DNA of 64,000 nucleotides, from positions 124,001 through 188,000 of the forward strand of contig NZ_CP091975.1 of NCBI RefSeq assembly GCF_029016285.1. Reading direction: 5' to 3'. Source of the DNA: Vibrio sp. DW001. GTDB taxonomy: Bacteria; Pseudomonadota; Gammaproteobacteria; Enterobacterales; Vibrionaceae. Shown in pieces: positions 29,332 through 39,000 of this stretch (positions are counted from its first letter, which is position 1; every line of letters begins with the position of its first letter). Both the position numbers and the translations under genes were made by a program. The notes under the pieces are model-generated. The model did not search any database, had not been told where the DNA came from, and worked only from the letters and a program-made list of their open reading frames with translations.

Positions 29332-31452
29332 CTACGTTCTTTTGCGTCTAACTTTCAATGCATGTGGTATAACGCGGATTTTCTTCATTATTTCCGCTAA
29401 ATGAACGCGGTTTTTTGTAGTGATAGCTAAAGTGACTGTATATAAACGACCATCTTTTTCTTCCGTTGTAATGCCGTGAATATTAGAGCCAGTACGCGAA
29501 ACAACGTTGGTGAGCTCTGCAAGCGCACCTTGTTTGTTATGCATATCAATCTGCAACTCAGAAATGAACTCGTGTTCGTGTTCATCAGACCATTCAACAG
29601 ACATGTACTTATCCGGTTCTTTTTGATAACCACGTATATTTGGACAAGATTCAAGGTGTACGACTAAGCCGCGTCCTGGTGAAACGTGAGCAATGATATG
29701 GTCACCGGGTATTGGATGACAGCACTTAGCATAGGTAAGCAGAATGCCATCAGCGCCTTTGATAGATAGTTTCTTACTTGATGTTGACGTTACTGAACTG
29801 GTTTCGGTCAGTGCATCGGCATCGCCTAGTAAGCGGCGAGCAATAACAATACTCATGAGCTCACCCAAACCGATAGCCGCAAGTAAATCGTCCATGGACT
29901 TGACTTTAAGGTCAGATAAAACATGCTCGATGTTTGTTGGGTAAACGCTTTCTATAGTGTGCCGGCCTAAAGCATGGTTTAGCAGTCTGCGACCCAATGC
30001 CACCGATTCATCACGACGCATGGTTTTTAGCACTTGGCGTATCTTGGTTCTTGCTCTAGAGGTAACCACATAGTTAAGCCATGCGGCATTAGGGCGAGCG
30101 CCAGGAGCACTTATAATTTCAATTGCTTGACCGTTCTTAAGTGATTTACTGAGAGGATAGGGTTGACGGTCAACTCGAGCACCTACGCAGGTATTACCTA
30201 CATCAGTGTGGACGGCATAGGCGAAATCGACGGCAGTCGCGCCAGCAGGCAATTCAACAATACGACCTTTAGGCGTGAAAACGAAAATTTCGTCAGGAAA
30301 AAGATCGGACTTAACGTTTTCAATAAACTCAAAGGAGTTCCCTGCGCTTTGTTGAAGCTCAAGCAAGCTTTGCATCCAACGTTGCGCTTTAACCTGTGCG
30401 GTGGTGCCTTTGCGTTCGCCGCCTGCTTTATATGACCAATGTGCAGCAACACCTTTGTCCGCCATTTGATCCATGTCATCGGTACGAATCTGTACCTCCA
30501 CAGGTACGCCGTGAGGGCCGACCATTGAAGTGTGCAGCGACTGATAGCCATTGGCTTTTGGGACGGCAATATAATCTTTCATTCGAGCAGGACGAGGTTT
30601 ATAAAGATTATGCACCTGACCTAATACTCGATAACACGTATCGGGGCTATCTACGATGACTCGGAAAGCATAGATATCCATAATGGTATGGAATTTCTGC
30701 TCTTTGGTTTTCATTTTGTTGTAGATCGAAAAGAGATTTTTCTCTCGTCCTAACACACTGGCTTTTAAGCCTACTTCTTCTAGACGACCTTCGATTTCTG
30801 AGTGAATACGTTGAATCATTTCTTTTCGGTTACCACGCGCGGTCTTCACTACTTCCTTAAGGACTTTGTAGCGATTTGGATAGAGCGCTTCAAAACCAAG
30901 TTCTTCTAACTCAGTTTTAATATTATGGATGCCTAATCGATGGGCAAGGGGAGAGTATATTTCGAGTGTTTCTTTCGCTATCCGACGGCGCTTGTCTGGA
31001 CGAAGTGCACCAAGCGTACGCATGTTATGCGTGCGGTCAGCAAGCTTGATAAGGATCACGCGAATGTCTTGCACCATAGCAAGAACCATCTTACGAAAGT
31101 TCTCTGCTTGCGCTTCTTTTCGATCTCTAAATTTAAGTTTATCTAACTTAGATACCCCATCAACGAGTTCAGCAACAGTATCACCAAACTGACTAGCAAG
31201 TTCTTCCTTAGAGACTTCAGTATCTTCTATCACATCATGTAAAAGTGCAGCCATTAAGGTTTCATGATCCAAACGCATTTCTGCGAGGATACGAGCTACA
31301 GCAACAGGGTGAATGATATAAGGTTCCCCGCTTGACCGGGTCTGCCCTTCATGGGCATCTTTTGCTACCACATAAGATTGACGCAGAGCCTCTAGGTGAG
31401 GCTCTGTTAGGTATTCTTGGGCAACATCTTTTAGGCTATCGAATAGATACAA
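29332..31452 (-). CDS. spoT: Bifunctional (p)ppGpp synthetase/hydrolase SpoT
   Basis: 706 residues. The HD hydrolase domain is near the N-terminus (HDVIEDT at about 72-78) and looks active. The synthetase domain follows (about 235-350, with YKPRPARMKDYIA), then a TGS domain (about 390-450, VFTPKGRIVELPAGATAVDFAYAVH) and a C-terminal ACT domain (about 630-705). It sets ppGpp levels under carbon, iron and fatty acid limitation. It sits 41 bp after rpoZ in the gmk-rpoZ-spoT-trmH operon. Confidence 0.97.
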   Translation of the reverse strand: MYLFDSLKDVAQEYLTEPHLEALRQSYVVAKDAHEGQTRSSGEPYIIHPVAVARILAEMRLDHETLMAALLHDVIEDTEVSKEELASQFGDTVAELVDGVSKLDKLKFRDRKEAQAENFRKMVLAMVQDIRVILIKLADRTHNMRTLGALRPDKRRRIAKETLEIYSPLAHRLGIHNIKTELEELGFEALYPNRYKVLKEVVKTARGNRKEMIQRIHSEIEGRLEEVGLKASVLGREKNLFSIYNKMKTKEQKFHTIMDIYAFRVIVDSPDTCYRVLGQVHNLYKPRPARMKDYIAVPKANGYQSLHTSMVGPHGVPVEVQIRTDDMDQMADKGVAAHWSYKAGGERKGTTAQVKAQRWMQSLLELQQSAGNSFEFIENVKSDLFPDEIFVFTPKGRIVELPAGATAVDFAYAVHTDVGNTCVGARVDRQPYPLSKSLKNGQAIEIISAPGARPNAAWLNYVVTSRARTKIRQVLKTMRRDESVALGRRLLNHALGRHTIESVYPTNIEHVLSDLKVKSMDDLLAAIGLGELMSIVIARRLLGDADALTETSSVTSTSSKKLSIKGADGILLTYAKCCHPIPGDHIIAHVSPGRGLVVHLESCPNIRGYQKEPDKYMSVEWSDEHEHEFISELQIDMHNKQGALAELTNVVSRTGSNIHGITTEEKDGRLYTVTLAITTKNRVHLAEIMKKIRVIPHALKVRRKRT

Positions 31453-31492
31453 ATTAAAGGCCCGAAAGGTTACTTAAAATTATTCACTAGAA

Positions 31493-31765
31493 TTAACGAG
31501 TGTGAGTAATGCTACTTACAGCCGCGAGTTCAGCCGCTTCTTGTTCTTGTTGCTCTTGACGTTCACGTGCATCAAGAACGTCCTTAGTGATCAAGCCTTC
31601 TTCGATTTCACGAAGTGCGATAACAGTAGGCTTATCATTCTCTTCAGGCACTAGTGAATCTTTGCCGCCAGTTTGCATCTGACGAGCGCGGCGAGCCGAG
31701 ATTAGTACTAGGTCGAAGCGGTTGCCAACTTTTTCAACTGCATCTTGAACGGTTACGCGTGCCAT
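31493..31765 (-). CDS. rpoZ: RNA polymerase omega subunit
   Basis: 90 residues, beginning [29 protein letters not shown] in two conserved blocks, the standard omega sequence. Omega aids beta' folding and forms part of a ppGpp site on the polymerase, which fits its pairing with spoT. Confidence 0.97.
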   Translation of the reverse strand: MARVTVQDAVEKVGNRFDLVLISARRARQMQTGGKDSLVPEENDKPTVIALREIEEGLITKDVLDARERQEQQEQEAAELAAVSSITHTR

Positions 31766-31825
31766 GTGGACTCCAATAGGTTAACTAAATATTCTGAATG
31801 ACGAGAAAGTATACAGTCTAAAGGC

Positions 31826-32464
<639 letters not shown>

Positions 32465-32511
32465 CTAATTTGATGTTTTTCGCCGATTCACGAACCAAAA
32501 CAAGATAATAA

Positions 32512-32540
32512 CGACTTCTAGTTGGTTAAACCAGAGGTCG
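32512..32540. repeat. Inverted repeat in the gmk upstream region
   Basis: CGACTTCTAGTT and AACCAGAGGTCG form a ~12-bp stem with G-T pairs around a short loop, about 65 bp upstream of the gmk start. It could be an operator or a 5' leader hairpin; no T tract follows on either strand. Confidence 0.35.
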
Positions 32541-32597
32541 GAAAAATGGAGGCGAAGAGTAGCACAGGTTATCGCCTATTCTCAACGTGGTTGTTAG

Positions 32598-32894
32598 TTG
32601 TTTTCTATCTTTAGGGATGAAGGTGTCGGTTCCTTCCGTTCATTAGACCGTAAATTAAAACTATCTTTACCCATCGTAGATGCGGAAAACTTTTATCAGT
32701 TCAACGGTAAATTTGATCCATCTCGATTTTCACTAAGCGCGGTAAAAGATTAAGTGGTGAGAAGGAGCTTAAAAGGAGTATTACGTGGTCTAAATTCCTA
32801 TTTTGATGAAAGTAGTGAGATACTAGCTCCATGGTCGAGGGCTCGATACAAGTATCAAAGTAGTACTGTCGTTAGAGTGGTTCATCCATTTTAA
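32598..32894 (+). pseudogene. Possible gene remnant (C-terminal part with in-frame stop)
   Basis: One reading frame runs from a stop at 32595 through DEGVGSFRSLDRKLKLSLPI and FYQFNGKFDPSRFSLSAVKD, hits a TAA at 32751-32753, and continues in the same frame for 47 codons (LRGLNSYFDESSEILAPWSR, ending VVRVVHPF) to a TAA at 32892. The composition is protein-like on both sides of the stop, with no start codon or Shine-Dalgarno at the beginning. I read it as the decayed 3' end of a gene whose front was lost, possibly when the adjacent accessory genes arrived. The family is not recognised. The rest of the 440-bp gap before gmk holds no other gene. Confidence 0.35.
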
Positions 32895-33433
32895 GATTGG
32901 TCACATTGGTGGTACTGATGTTTTAGTTTCCTTTCTAACTCCAAATTTGAACTATAGATGCGGGAGATAGTGTAGAGGTTAAATACTATGAATATTGTTT
33001 CCATTGTTACACCACCAATTGATGATATTAATATGTTATGAGCTAGCCAACACAAACTGTTTATACCGACCAAAAGTCTCATCTTAATACCAACTGTCTT
33101 AAAGTAAGCGTAAGTGGTTATTGAGGATCCTATTATTGGTAGTAATTCATATCCATAATCGATGCTTGGAAGCCCTACTAGCCAAAATACAAACATGAAA
33201 ATAAACATTATTCGATAATCATTGTTCTTTAACGATACTAATGTACGCAACCCACTTATAAACGAAATTATACAACCAGTAATCGCACCCATTAAATAAA
33301 AATGAACTGATAATACAACACAGAAAATAGTTAATTGAATTTTAAATTTGTAGTCATTTGTATTTAAAAAATTACAGCCACCAATAACAAGGGCTACAAG
33401 ACCAATGGCTTGTGCAGCATCAATGTTTGGCAC
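32891..33433 (-). CDS. YgjV-family inner membrane protein
   Basis: 180 residues with about six hydrophobic segments (for example GLVALVIGGCNFL, FCVVLSVHFYLMGAITGCIISFISG, TIFIVFNLYTISRIY), matching the Imp/YgjV family. In E. coli ygjV lies beside the hexuronate genes uxaCA, so its position at the end of this uronate operon is suggestive. It starts with GTG preceded by AGGAT. It begins four bases after the 108-residue unknown protein. Function unknown. Confidence 0.8.
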   Translation of the reverse strand: MPNIDAAQAIGLVALVIGGCNFLNTNDYKFKIQLTIFCVVLSVHFYLMGAITGCIISFISGLRTLVSLKNNDYRIMFIFMFVFWLVGLPSIDYGYELLPIIGSSITTYAYFKTVGIKMRLLVGINSLCWLAHNILISSIGGVTMETIFIVFNLYTISRIYSSNLELERKLKHQYHQCDQS

Positions 33434-33437
33434 GTTT

Positions 33438-33764
33438 TTATCCTAGAATGTCAGAAAATACATTTTTCTTAATGTAAAATCCAGTTGCATTGCTTAGCAT
33501 GTCTTCCCAGTTTTTAAAAGATGTGTGGTTAGTTATGAAGTGCTCCCAATCTTTATCGGTTATTTCATCAAATGATTTTTCCGTCACTTCACTTTTACCC
33601 AATATAGAAAATATTTCCTGTATGTTTTTTAGGTCGGTTTTCTCTAACAAAAAATCGTCGTTTAAGAGCTCCTTTATGGACAATTCTGATTTGGAATTTA
33701 TTTTTTCAGAATTTCGCATTATTTGATCGATGTTACTATAAATTAACTCTCGGGTTATTTTCAT
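33438..33764 (-). CDS. Uncharacterised small acidic protein
   Basis: 108 residues; no family recognised. It is rich in Glu, Asp, Ser, Asn and Lys, with no signal peptide, membrane segment or cysteine. The C-terminal half has a possible domain, DKDWEHFITNHTSFKNWEDM. An AGGAAG Shine-Dalgarno precedes the ATG, and ygjV follows four bases after the stop, so it is likely translated as part of the operon. The gene is very AT-rich compared with the housekeeping genes, which fits recent transfer. Confidence 0.7.
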   Translation of the reverse strand: MKITRELIYSNIDQIMRNSEKINSKSELSIKELLNDDFLLEKTDLKNIQEIFSILGKSEVTEKSFDEITDKDWEHFITNHTSFKNWEDMLSNATGFYIKKNVFSDILG

Positions 33765-33778
33765 TGTTCTTCCTATTA

Positions 33779-33804
33779 TGCCCCTAAGGTTTTACCTAGG
33801 GGCA
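33779..33804. repeat. Intercistronic hairpin between SDR gene and unknown gene
   Basis: TGCCCCTA-AGGT and ACCT-AGGGGCA form a strong stem with one bulge in the 46-bp gap between the two genes. There is no T tract on either strand. It may cap or process the operon mRNA and lower expression of the last two genes. Confidence 0.5.
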
Positions 33805-33810
33805 TTCAAT

Positions 33811-34539
33811 TTAGCGAATATAAAGACCACCGTTAACGTCGATACTCTCACCGTTAACAAAATCATTTTCTAAACAAAATTTAATGGCGTCCGCAACATT
33901 TTTTGACACACCATTTCTCTTCAAAGGATTGCCTTCGGCCCACGTTTTCATTTGTTCTTCGGTCGACACTTTATGGTGAAATGGTGTGTCGATAACGCCA
34001 GGAGAAACAGAGTTAACTCGGATCGTTGGTGCTAGCTCTCTACATGCTCCCCTTGTAAATGTATCGACGGCTCCTTTTGACGCGGCGTATAAAGTTGCTG
34101 TTGGCCCTCCGTGTCTTACCACAATTGACGTTGTATTAACTATGCTAGGGTTTGTTCCTTTTTTTAGAAAAGGAACGGCTAGAGAAGTCACTTTCAAGAG
34201 TGAAAATGTATTTAAATTGAATATGTCTAACATTAAATCCCATTTAAACTCTTCAATACTTTGGCGCTGTACCAGCCCTCCCGCGTTGTTAATTAAACCA
34301 TCTAGACTAGTTGTGACTAAGCTAATGTCGTCAAATAACTTAATGCAGGCTTCTTCAGACGTTAAATCAGCTTGAAATAAATGAACTTTTGCCCCCATCG
34401 CTTCGACATCGATTTTAAGTTTTTCAGCGTTTTCTTTCGATCGGTTATAAACTAAAAATAATTCGTTGTCTTTAGCTAGGATGCGAGATGCCTCTGCACC
34501 AATGCCTGTACTTGCGCCCGTAATTAAATATTTGGCCAT
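33811..34539 (-). CDS. SDR-family oxidoreductase of the uronate cluster
   Basis: 242 residues. Classical SDR motifs are intact: cofactor site TGASTGIG (about 7-14), NNAG (about 88), catalytic Ser in NTTS, and YAASK (about 154-158). It begins four bases after dctQ, so it belongs to the transporter operon. In alginate- and pectin-using bacteria an SDR next to such genes often reduces 4-deoxy-hexoseulose uronate to 2-keto-3-deoxygluconate; that assignment is inference from context. It is distinct from KduD at 38243. Confidence 0.75.
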   Translation of the reverse strand: MAKYLITGASTGIGAEASRILAKDNELFLVYNRSKENAEKLKIDVEAMGAKVHLFQADLTSEEACIKLFDDISLVTTSLDGLINNAGGLVQRQSIEEFKWDLMLDIFNLNTFSLLKVTSLAVPFLKKGTNPSIVNTTSIVVRHGGPTATLYAASKGAVDTFTRGACRELAPTIRVNSVSPGVIDTPFHHKVSTEEQMKTWAEGNPLKRNGVSKNVADAIKFCLENDFVNGESIDVNGGLYIR

Positions 34540-34543
34540 GTTA

Positions 34544-35092
34544 CTAACTCCTAATTTTGTATTGAGATTCTATGTCATTAATTCTTTGTTCGTATTTCGC
34601 TTTTTTAACTTTGTTCATATGGTGGTAAATAAACAAAAGAGAGCAGGCTATCATATATAAACCTGACAATGGCATAGAAAGATAGTATATTTTTTTAGAG
34701 ATTTTAAATATTGGAGACCATGCACTTGCATTATTAATCAACGTGTAGCTGTAATAAACAAAAAATGATAAAAAGGTAATATTAATAAGTTCAATTAAGG
34801 TGAATAATCTATATCTAATAACATCATTTTTTATTTTATTTGCAATGAGGTCAATGTATGGATGCTCCTTAAGTTTCCACAGAACGGCGGCCTCACAAAA
34901 TATCATCCACGAAAACAACAACTCTATTATTTCGTCAAACCAACCAATCGATATTATTGGAAAGAATCGTAAGATGACATTCATTGCCATAAGTAAAAAA
35001 AGACAGACTAAAAAAGTGATAGCAATGGTACTAAATGTTTTAAATATCAACTTGTCTAATTTTATTAAAATTATATTCATAATAAAGGTCAT
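34544..35092 (-). CDS. dctQ: TRAP transporter small membrane subunit (DctQ)
   Basis: 182 residues with four membrane segments (about 18-38, 52-70, 95-115, 138-158) and the GWFDEIIELLFSWMIFCEA motif of DctQ proteins. It overlaps dctM in an ATGA. It bridges the large permease and the binding protein. The gene is very AT-rich. Confidence 0.9.
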   Translation of the reverse strand: MTFIMNIILIKLDKLIFKTFSTIAITFLVCLFLLMAMNVILRFFPIISIGWFDEIIELLFSWMIFCEAAVLWKLKEHPYIDLIANKIKNDVIRYRLFTLIELINITFLSFFVYYSYTLINNASAWSPIFKISKKIYYLSMPLSGLYMIACSLLFIYHHMNKVKKAKYEQRINDIESQYKIRS

Positions 35093-36363
35093 CCCAAAAG
35101 ATACGGAGCAAACAGCGAGATTTTTGGAATAAAAGCTACAAAGAACAGAACAAGTAGTATCCCTAACATATAAGGAAGTACTTCCTTACTCAGTGCACCA
35201 ATTTTGACATTACTTATACTGGCTACAGCGTATAGACACATTCCGACGGGTGGGCTCAATAGTCCAATCATTGATGCTAAAATCATAATAACACCAAATT
35301 GAATAGGGTCCATTCCGATGTGTTGTACTAAAGGCATAAATATCGGTACACAGATTAGAATAACCGCCACACCCTCTAGAAACATGCCAAGACCCAGCAA
35401 CACAAATATCATTATTAACAGTAATATGACTGAAGAATCGGTCATGGAGATCAACGTGTCTATGACGGCTTGTGGCACTTGTAGGTAAATCATAACCCAA
35501 CTAAAGAACCCTGCTGTTGAAATAATAAACATGACTCTTACTGTATGGAGCAACGTATCTTTCAATATGTCAATTAGTGAGCGAAAACTAAGTTCCTTGT
35601 AAACAAGGCCACTCAATGCCATCGCATACATACATGCTACTACTGCCGCTTCTGTAGGAGTAAAGACGCCGCCTAATATTCCGCCTACAATAATGACGGG
35701 TGTCATTAGAGGTAAAATAGCCTCTTTCAAACTAATCCAGAACTCGCTTCTAGCCGCTCTAGGCTGTCGTTTGTAATTCCTTCTTTTTGATATGATATAA
35801 ACGGCTATGACCATCGTTATCGCCATCAGCGCACCTGGAATCATACCGGCAAGAAATAATTTCCCTACGGACACACCAGTAAGGGAACCATAAATAACAA
35901 ATGGAATACTCGGTGGAATGACGGGACCAATAGTGGAAGATGCTGCAGTGATGGCAGCTGCGAATTTTGAATCATAACCATTGTCTACCATGGCTTTTAT
36001 TTCAATTTTTCCGAGCCCTGCCGCATCAGCAACAGCAGCGCCTGACATACCAGAGAAAATAACACTTGATAGTATATTGACTTGCCCCAATCCACCCCAA
36101 TAATGGCCCACTCCAGCTTTAGCAAATCTGAATATCCTATCGGTGATACCACCTGTATTCATTAAGTTCCCGGCTAATATAAAGAAAGGGATTGCCAATA
36201 ATGTAAAGCCTGTTGTGGATGCGTACATTCTTTGGGCGAGCATGGTAAGACTAGAGAAGTCTTCATGCATTGCTATTATGGAGACCCCTCCCATAGATAC
36301 AGCAATCGGTACGCCTAACAAAATCAGCGAGATAAGCCCTACAAATACAACTAGTGCTGACAT
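35089..36363 (-). CDS. dctM: TRAP transporter large permease (DctM)
   Basis: 424 residues and about twelve hydrophobic segments. DctM landmarks include LLAIPFFILAGNLMNTGGIT, the hairpin region with SGMSGAAVADAAGLG, and IGPVIPPSIPFVIYG. It couples Na+ import to solute import. GGAGG precedes the ATG. The likely solute is an unsaturated uronate or a deoxy-keto-uronate, judged from neighbouring enzymes. Confidence 0.94.
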   Translation of the reverse strand: MSALVVFVGLISLILLGVPIAVSMGGVSIIAMHEDFSSLTMLAQRMYASTTGFTLLAIPFFILAGNLMNTGGITDRIFRFAKAGVGHYWGGLGQVNILSSVIFSGMSGAAVADAAGLGKIEIKAMVDNGYDSKFAAAITAASSTIGPVIPPSIPFVIYGSLTGVSVGKLFLAGMIPGALMAITMVIAVYIISKRRNYKRQPRAARSEFWISLKEAILPLMTPVIIVGGILGGVFTPTEAAVVACMYAMALSGLVYKELSFRSLIDILKDTLLHTVRVMFIISTAGFFSWVMIYLQVPQAVIDTLISMTDSSVILLLIMIFVLLGLGMFLEGVAVILICVPIFMPLVQHIGMDPIQFGVIMILASMIGLLSPPVGMCLYAVASISNVKIGALSKEVLPYMLGILLVLFFVAFIPKISLFAPYLLG

Positions 36364-36414
36364 AAAAAGAAACCTCCTAAATGACGGCTCACCAAGTAGG
36401 GTGAGCCAATTGCT

Positions 36415-37401
36415 TTAATTCAACATATCGAGGAACGTTTGAAGGTTTTCTTCGCCTGCATACTGACCAATTTTGGTATAAGCAGGTCCCATCGCAGCTT
36501 TAAATTCTGCTTTGTTCGGACGTGTCACCTTCATACCCTTTTCTTCAAGCATTTTAACTAGCTCGACTTGTTCTTTTTGCATGGTCTCACGCATCATATT
36601 CCCAGCTTTGATACTTTCCTCTTTTAGAATAACTTGTTGTTCTGGCGTTAATTTATCCCATTTTTTCTTAGATATAACGTTAACCATTGAGTTATAGACA
36701 TGCTCTGTCATCGCCAGATTGTTTTGAACTTCATATAACTTATTATAATAAATGACGGAAAGTGGGTTCTCCTGACCATCAACGACACCTTGCTTGAGCG
36801 CCATATACAATTCATTAAATGAAAGCTGTGCTACATTCGCACCAAGAGCAGACATTGCCGACTGAAGTTGAACTTCTGGTGGTGTTCTTAATTTAAGTCC
36901 TTCGACATCACTCGCATGATTGATGGCTTTCTTATTGTTGGTTATGTTTCTAAATCCCCAATCCCAATTAGATAAATAAATCAGATTATGTTGCTCTAAA
37001 TCAGGCGCTGCCCATTCGATAAAAGGCCCATCTAGAACGTCATATGCATGTTTTGCGTCCCTAAATGCGAACGGCGTCATTACGGTTGCAAATTTCAATG
37101 AATACTTACTTAGGTGACCTTGAGTTGGTAGGCTCATGTCGATAACACCAAGTACATTTTGCTCTAAAACGTCATTTGGGCTACCCAATTGGTTTGCGGG
37201 ATATACGTTTATTTTTACTTCACCACCTGTTCTTTCTTTAACATTCTTTGCCATTTGATTTGCAGCAACATCTGCAGGGTGTCCTGGTTCTGCATAATGA
37301 GCTAACTTCAATGTCACTGCACTAAACGCAGGGTTGCTGGCTAATAATCCCAAGGCAATGGCAGACAATGTGATTTTTTTCAATGTAGGGTAGATGTTCA
37401 T
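36415..37401 (-). CDS. dctP: TRAP transporter periplasmic binding protein (DctP)
   Basis: 328 residues. A signal peptide (1-27, cleaved near AFSA-VT) precedes a DctP fold. The arginine that usually binds the substrate carboxylate is in LKLRTPPE (Arg172), and the conserved GVVDGQENP motif is at about residue 208. It delivers a carboxylated sugar to DctQM. It lies between the cupin gene and dctM in one leftward operon. Confidence 0.93.
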   Translation of the reverse strand: MNIYPTLKKITLSAIALGLLASNPAFSAVTLKLAHYAEPGHPADVAANQMAKNVKERTGGEVKINVYPANQLGSPNDVLEQNVLGVIDMSLPTQGHLSKYSLKFATVMTPFAFRDAKHAYDVLDGPFIEWAAPDLEQHNLIYLSNWDWGFRNITNNKKAINHASDVEGLKLRTPPEVQLQSAMSALGANVAQLSFNELYMALKQGVVDGQENPLSVIYYNKLYEVQNNLAMTEHVYNSMVNVISKKKWDKLTPEQQVILKEESIKAGNMMRETMQKEQVELVKMLEEKGMKVTRPNKAEFKAAMGPAYTKIGQYAGEENLQTFLDMLN

Positions 37402-37439
37402 TTTAATGTCCTTTTATAAGTATTCGTTCCAATTAAATG

Positions 37440-37856
37440 TTAATCATCAATGTTGTTTTTCTTAGGATAAGTACCATCAGGATTAGGAAATGTTCCATAT
37501 TGCTTCATTTTTTCTAAATGCCCACGACGTGGTGGAGCAAAAATATCGATGGCTTTCATGCCAGTGACACTTTTACCACCGTGTGGTGTATTTGAAGGAT
37601 GTACCGCAACATCACCAGCCTTCATTGATATGACTTGATCACCAATGACATGTTCTTCGGACCCTTCTAGCATAATCATTATTTGCTCACAGTCATGTGA
37701 GTGAATCGGAAAATCTGCACCTGGAGGGTTTTCAATGAAGCTAACCATGATGCTATCCCCAAGAAGAAATCGCGTACTGATTCCTTGTTCCTCTACAATG
37801 GGAGTCATTGGAAGATCTTTAATTGTGTAGACATATTGTTTTCTTTCGACAGACAT
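37440..37856 (-). CDS. Cupin protein, KdgF-like
   Basis: 138 residues, single cupin domain. Metal motif 1 is HSHDCEQ (about residues 53-59) and motif 2 is PSNTPHGG (about 88-95). KdgF-type cupins open the ring of unsaturated monouronates to the linear keto form used by KduI, which would suit this operon. The ~25-residue C-terminal extension (GTFPNPDGTYPK) is longer than in typical KdgF, so another uronate-related cupin role remains possible. First gene of the cupin-dctPMQ-SDR operon. Confidence 0.75.
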   Translation of the reverse strand: MSVERKQYVYTIKDLPMTPIVEEQGISTRFLLGDSIMVSFIENPPGADFPIHSHDCEQIMIMLEGSEEHVIGDQVISMKAGDVAVHPSNTPHGGKSVTGMKAIDIFAPPRRGHLEKMKQYGTFPNPDGTYPKKNNIDD

Positions 37857-37907
37857 TTTCTTTTCCTTTTTTATGGATCGCTATTCCGCGATGTCTAGAT
37901 ATTTGCA

Positions 37908-37927
37908 TATGAATAAAAGTATTCATA
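37908..37927. promoter_or_regulatory. Perfect inverted repeat upstream of the cupin-TRAP operon (probable operator)
   Basis: TATGAATA and TATTCATA are exact inverted copies around AAAG, 52 bp upstream of the cupin start. The layout resembles the KdgR boxes of enterics (TGAAA...TTTCA), with T in place of the last A. The IclR protein at 39981 is the natural candidate to bind it. Confidence 0.6.
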
Positions 37928-37944
37928 GGTAAAGATCGTATATT

Positions 37945-37960
37945 TGTTACCCAAATCACA
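37945..37960. promoter_or_regulatory. CRP-like site upstream of the cupin-TRAP operon
   Basis: TGTTA-N6-TCACA differs from the CRP core TGTGA-N6-TCACA at one position. It lies 18 bp further from the gene than the inverted repeat, a plausible activator position. Confidence 0.45.
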
Positions 37961-38006
37961 TGTTATTTTAAATTCGTCTATTGACTGATTTTTCAATTTA
38001 AAACAC

Positions 38007-38043
38007 AAAAAAAAAGCCACTCTGCACAGGGCAGAGTAGCTTG
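38007..38043 (-). terminator. Terminator of the kduI-kduD operon
   Basis: On the minus strand, GCTACTCTGC / GCAGAGTGGC form a stem followed by nine T. It lies 200 bp after kduD and separates it from the cupin operon. The sequence between (38044-38242) holds no gene. Confidence 0.85.
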
Positions 38044-38242
38044 TATTTTATTAATTAAATCTGATGGTTAAGCTTAATTGATAATAAGCCAGCTAGCCTC
38101 ATGGGCTCTAATTTACAGTTCGGTAAGAATCATTAATTCTCCTCTTATCTGAGAATACTGAATAGACCAATATGCAGCCTTTGATACCACGTAATTTACT
38201 GTTCGACTCGTCTGCTAAGCTTAGTCATACACTTATAATGCG

Positions 38243-38992
38243 TTATCTTGCTAACCAACCGCCGTCGACGGCAACGGTATATCCATTCACATAATCACTA
38301 GCCGGAGAAGCTAAAAAAACAACAGGACCAGCAAGATCTTCTGGGGTGCCCCAGCGACTGGCTGGGATTCGACGTAATATTTCTGCACTTCGATCTTCGT
38401 CTTTACGTAACGCCTCAGTATTGTCTGTTGCCATATAACCGGGCGCGATGGCATTGACATTAATTCCATGAGATGCCCATTCGCAAGCTAACAGTTTTGT
38501 TAACCCCATAATTCCAGATTTACTTGATGTATATGAAGGAACGCGTATGCCACCTTGGAAGGAAAGCATGGATGCTATGTTGACTATTTTTCCGCCATTG
38601 CCTTGTTTTATGAACTGTTTCGCAACTGATTGAGACAAGAACATTGGAACTTTGATATTGATGTTCATAACGTCATCCCAATCTTTTTCAGAGAAATTGA
38701 TCGAATCTTCTCTGCGAATGATACCGGCATTATTAACCAAAATATCAACTCTTCCGAAAGCTTCCACGGCTTCATCAATGATTCTTTGTACTGGCTCTAT
38801 TGACAATAAGTTTGCTTCAACAAACTTAAATTTTTTCCCAAACTGGGTTATTTTTTTTGTGGTTTCAGTCGGTTGAATATGACCAACTCCGACAATGTCT
38901 GCTCCAGCCTTTGCTAAAGCAACAGCCATACCTTGACCTAAGCCCGTATTACAACCTGTAACAATGGCTACTTTCCCTGATAAATCAAACAT
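38243..38992 (-). CDS. kduD: 2-deoxy-D-gluconate 3-dehydrogenase / KduD
   Basis: 249 residues, SDR family. Motifs: TGCNTGLGQG (about 12-21), NNAG (about 88), SMLSFQGG with the catalytic Ser, and YTSSK (about 152-156). The NAPGYMATDNTEALR-type segment (here NAIAPGYMATDNTEALR) is typical of KduD. It reduces 2,5-diketo-3-deoxygluconate to KDG. It begins eight bases after kduI and forms an operon with it. Confidence 0.93.
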   Translation of the reverse strand: MFDLSGKVAIVTGCNTGLGQGMAVALAKAGADIVGVGHIQPTETTKKITQFGKKFKFVEANLLSIEPVQRIIDEAVEAFGRVDILVNNAGIIRREDSINFSEKDWDDVMNINIKVPMFLSQSVAKQFIKQGNGGKIVNIASMLSFQGGIRVPSYTSSKSGIMGLTKLLACEWASHGINVNAIAPGYMATDNTEALRKDEDRSAEILRRIPASRWGTPEDLAGPVVFLASPASDYVNGYTVAVDGGWLAR

Positions 38993-39000
38993 AATAATTC

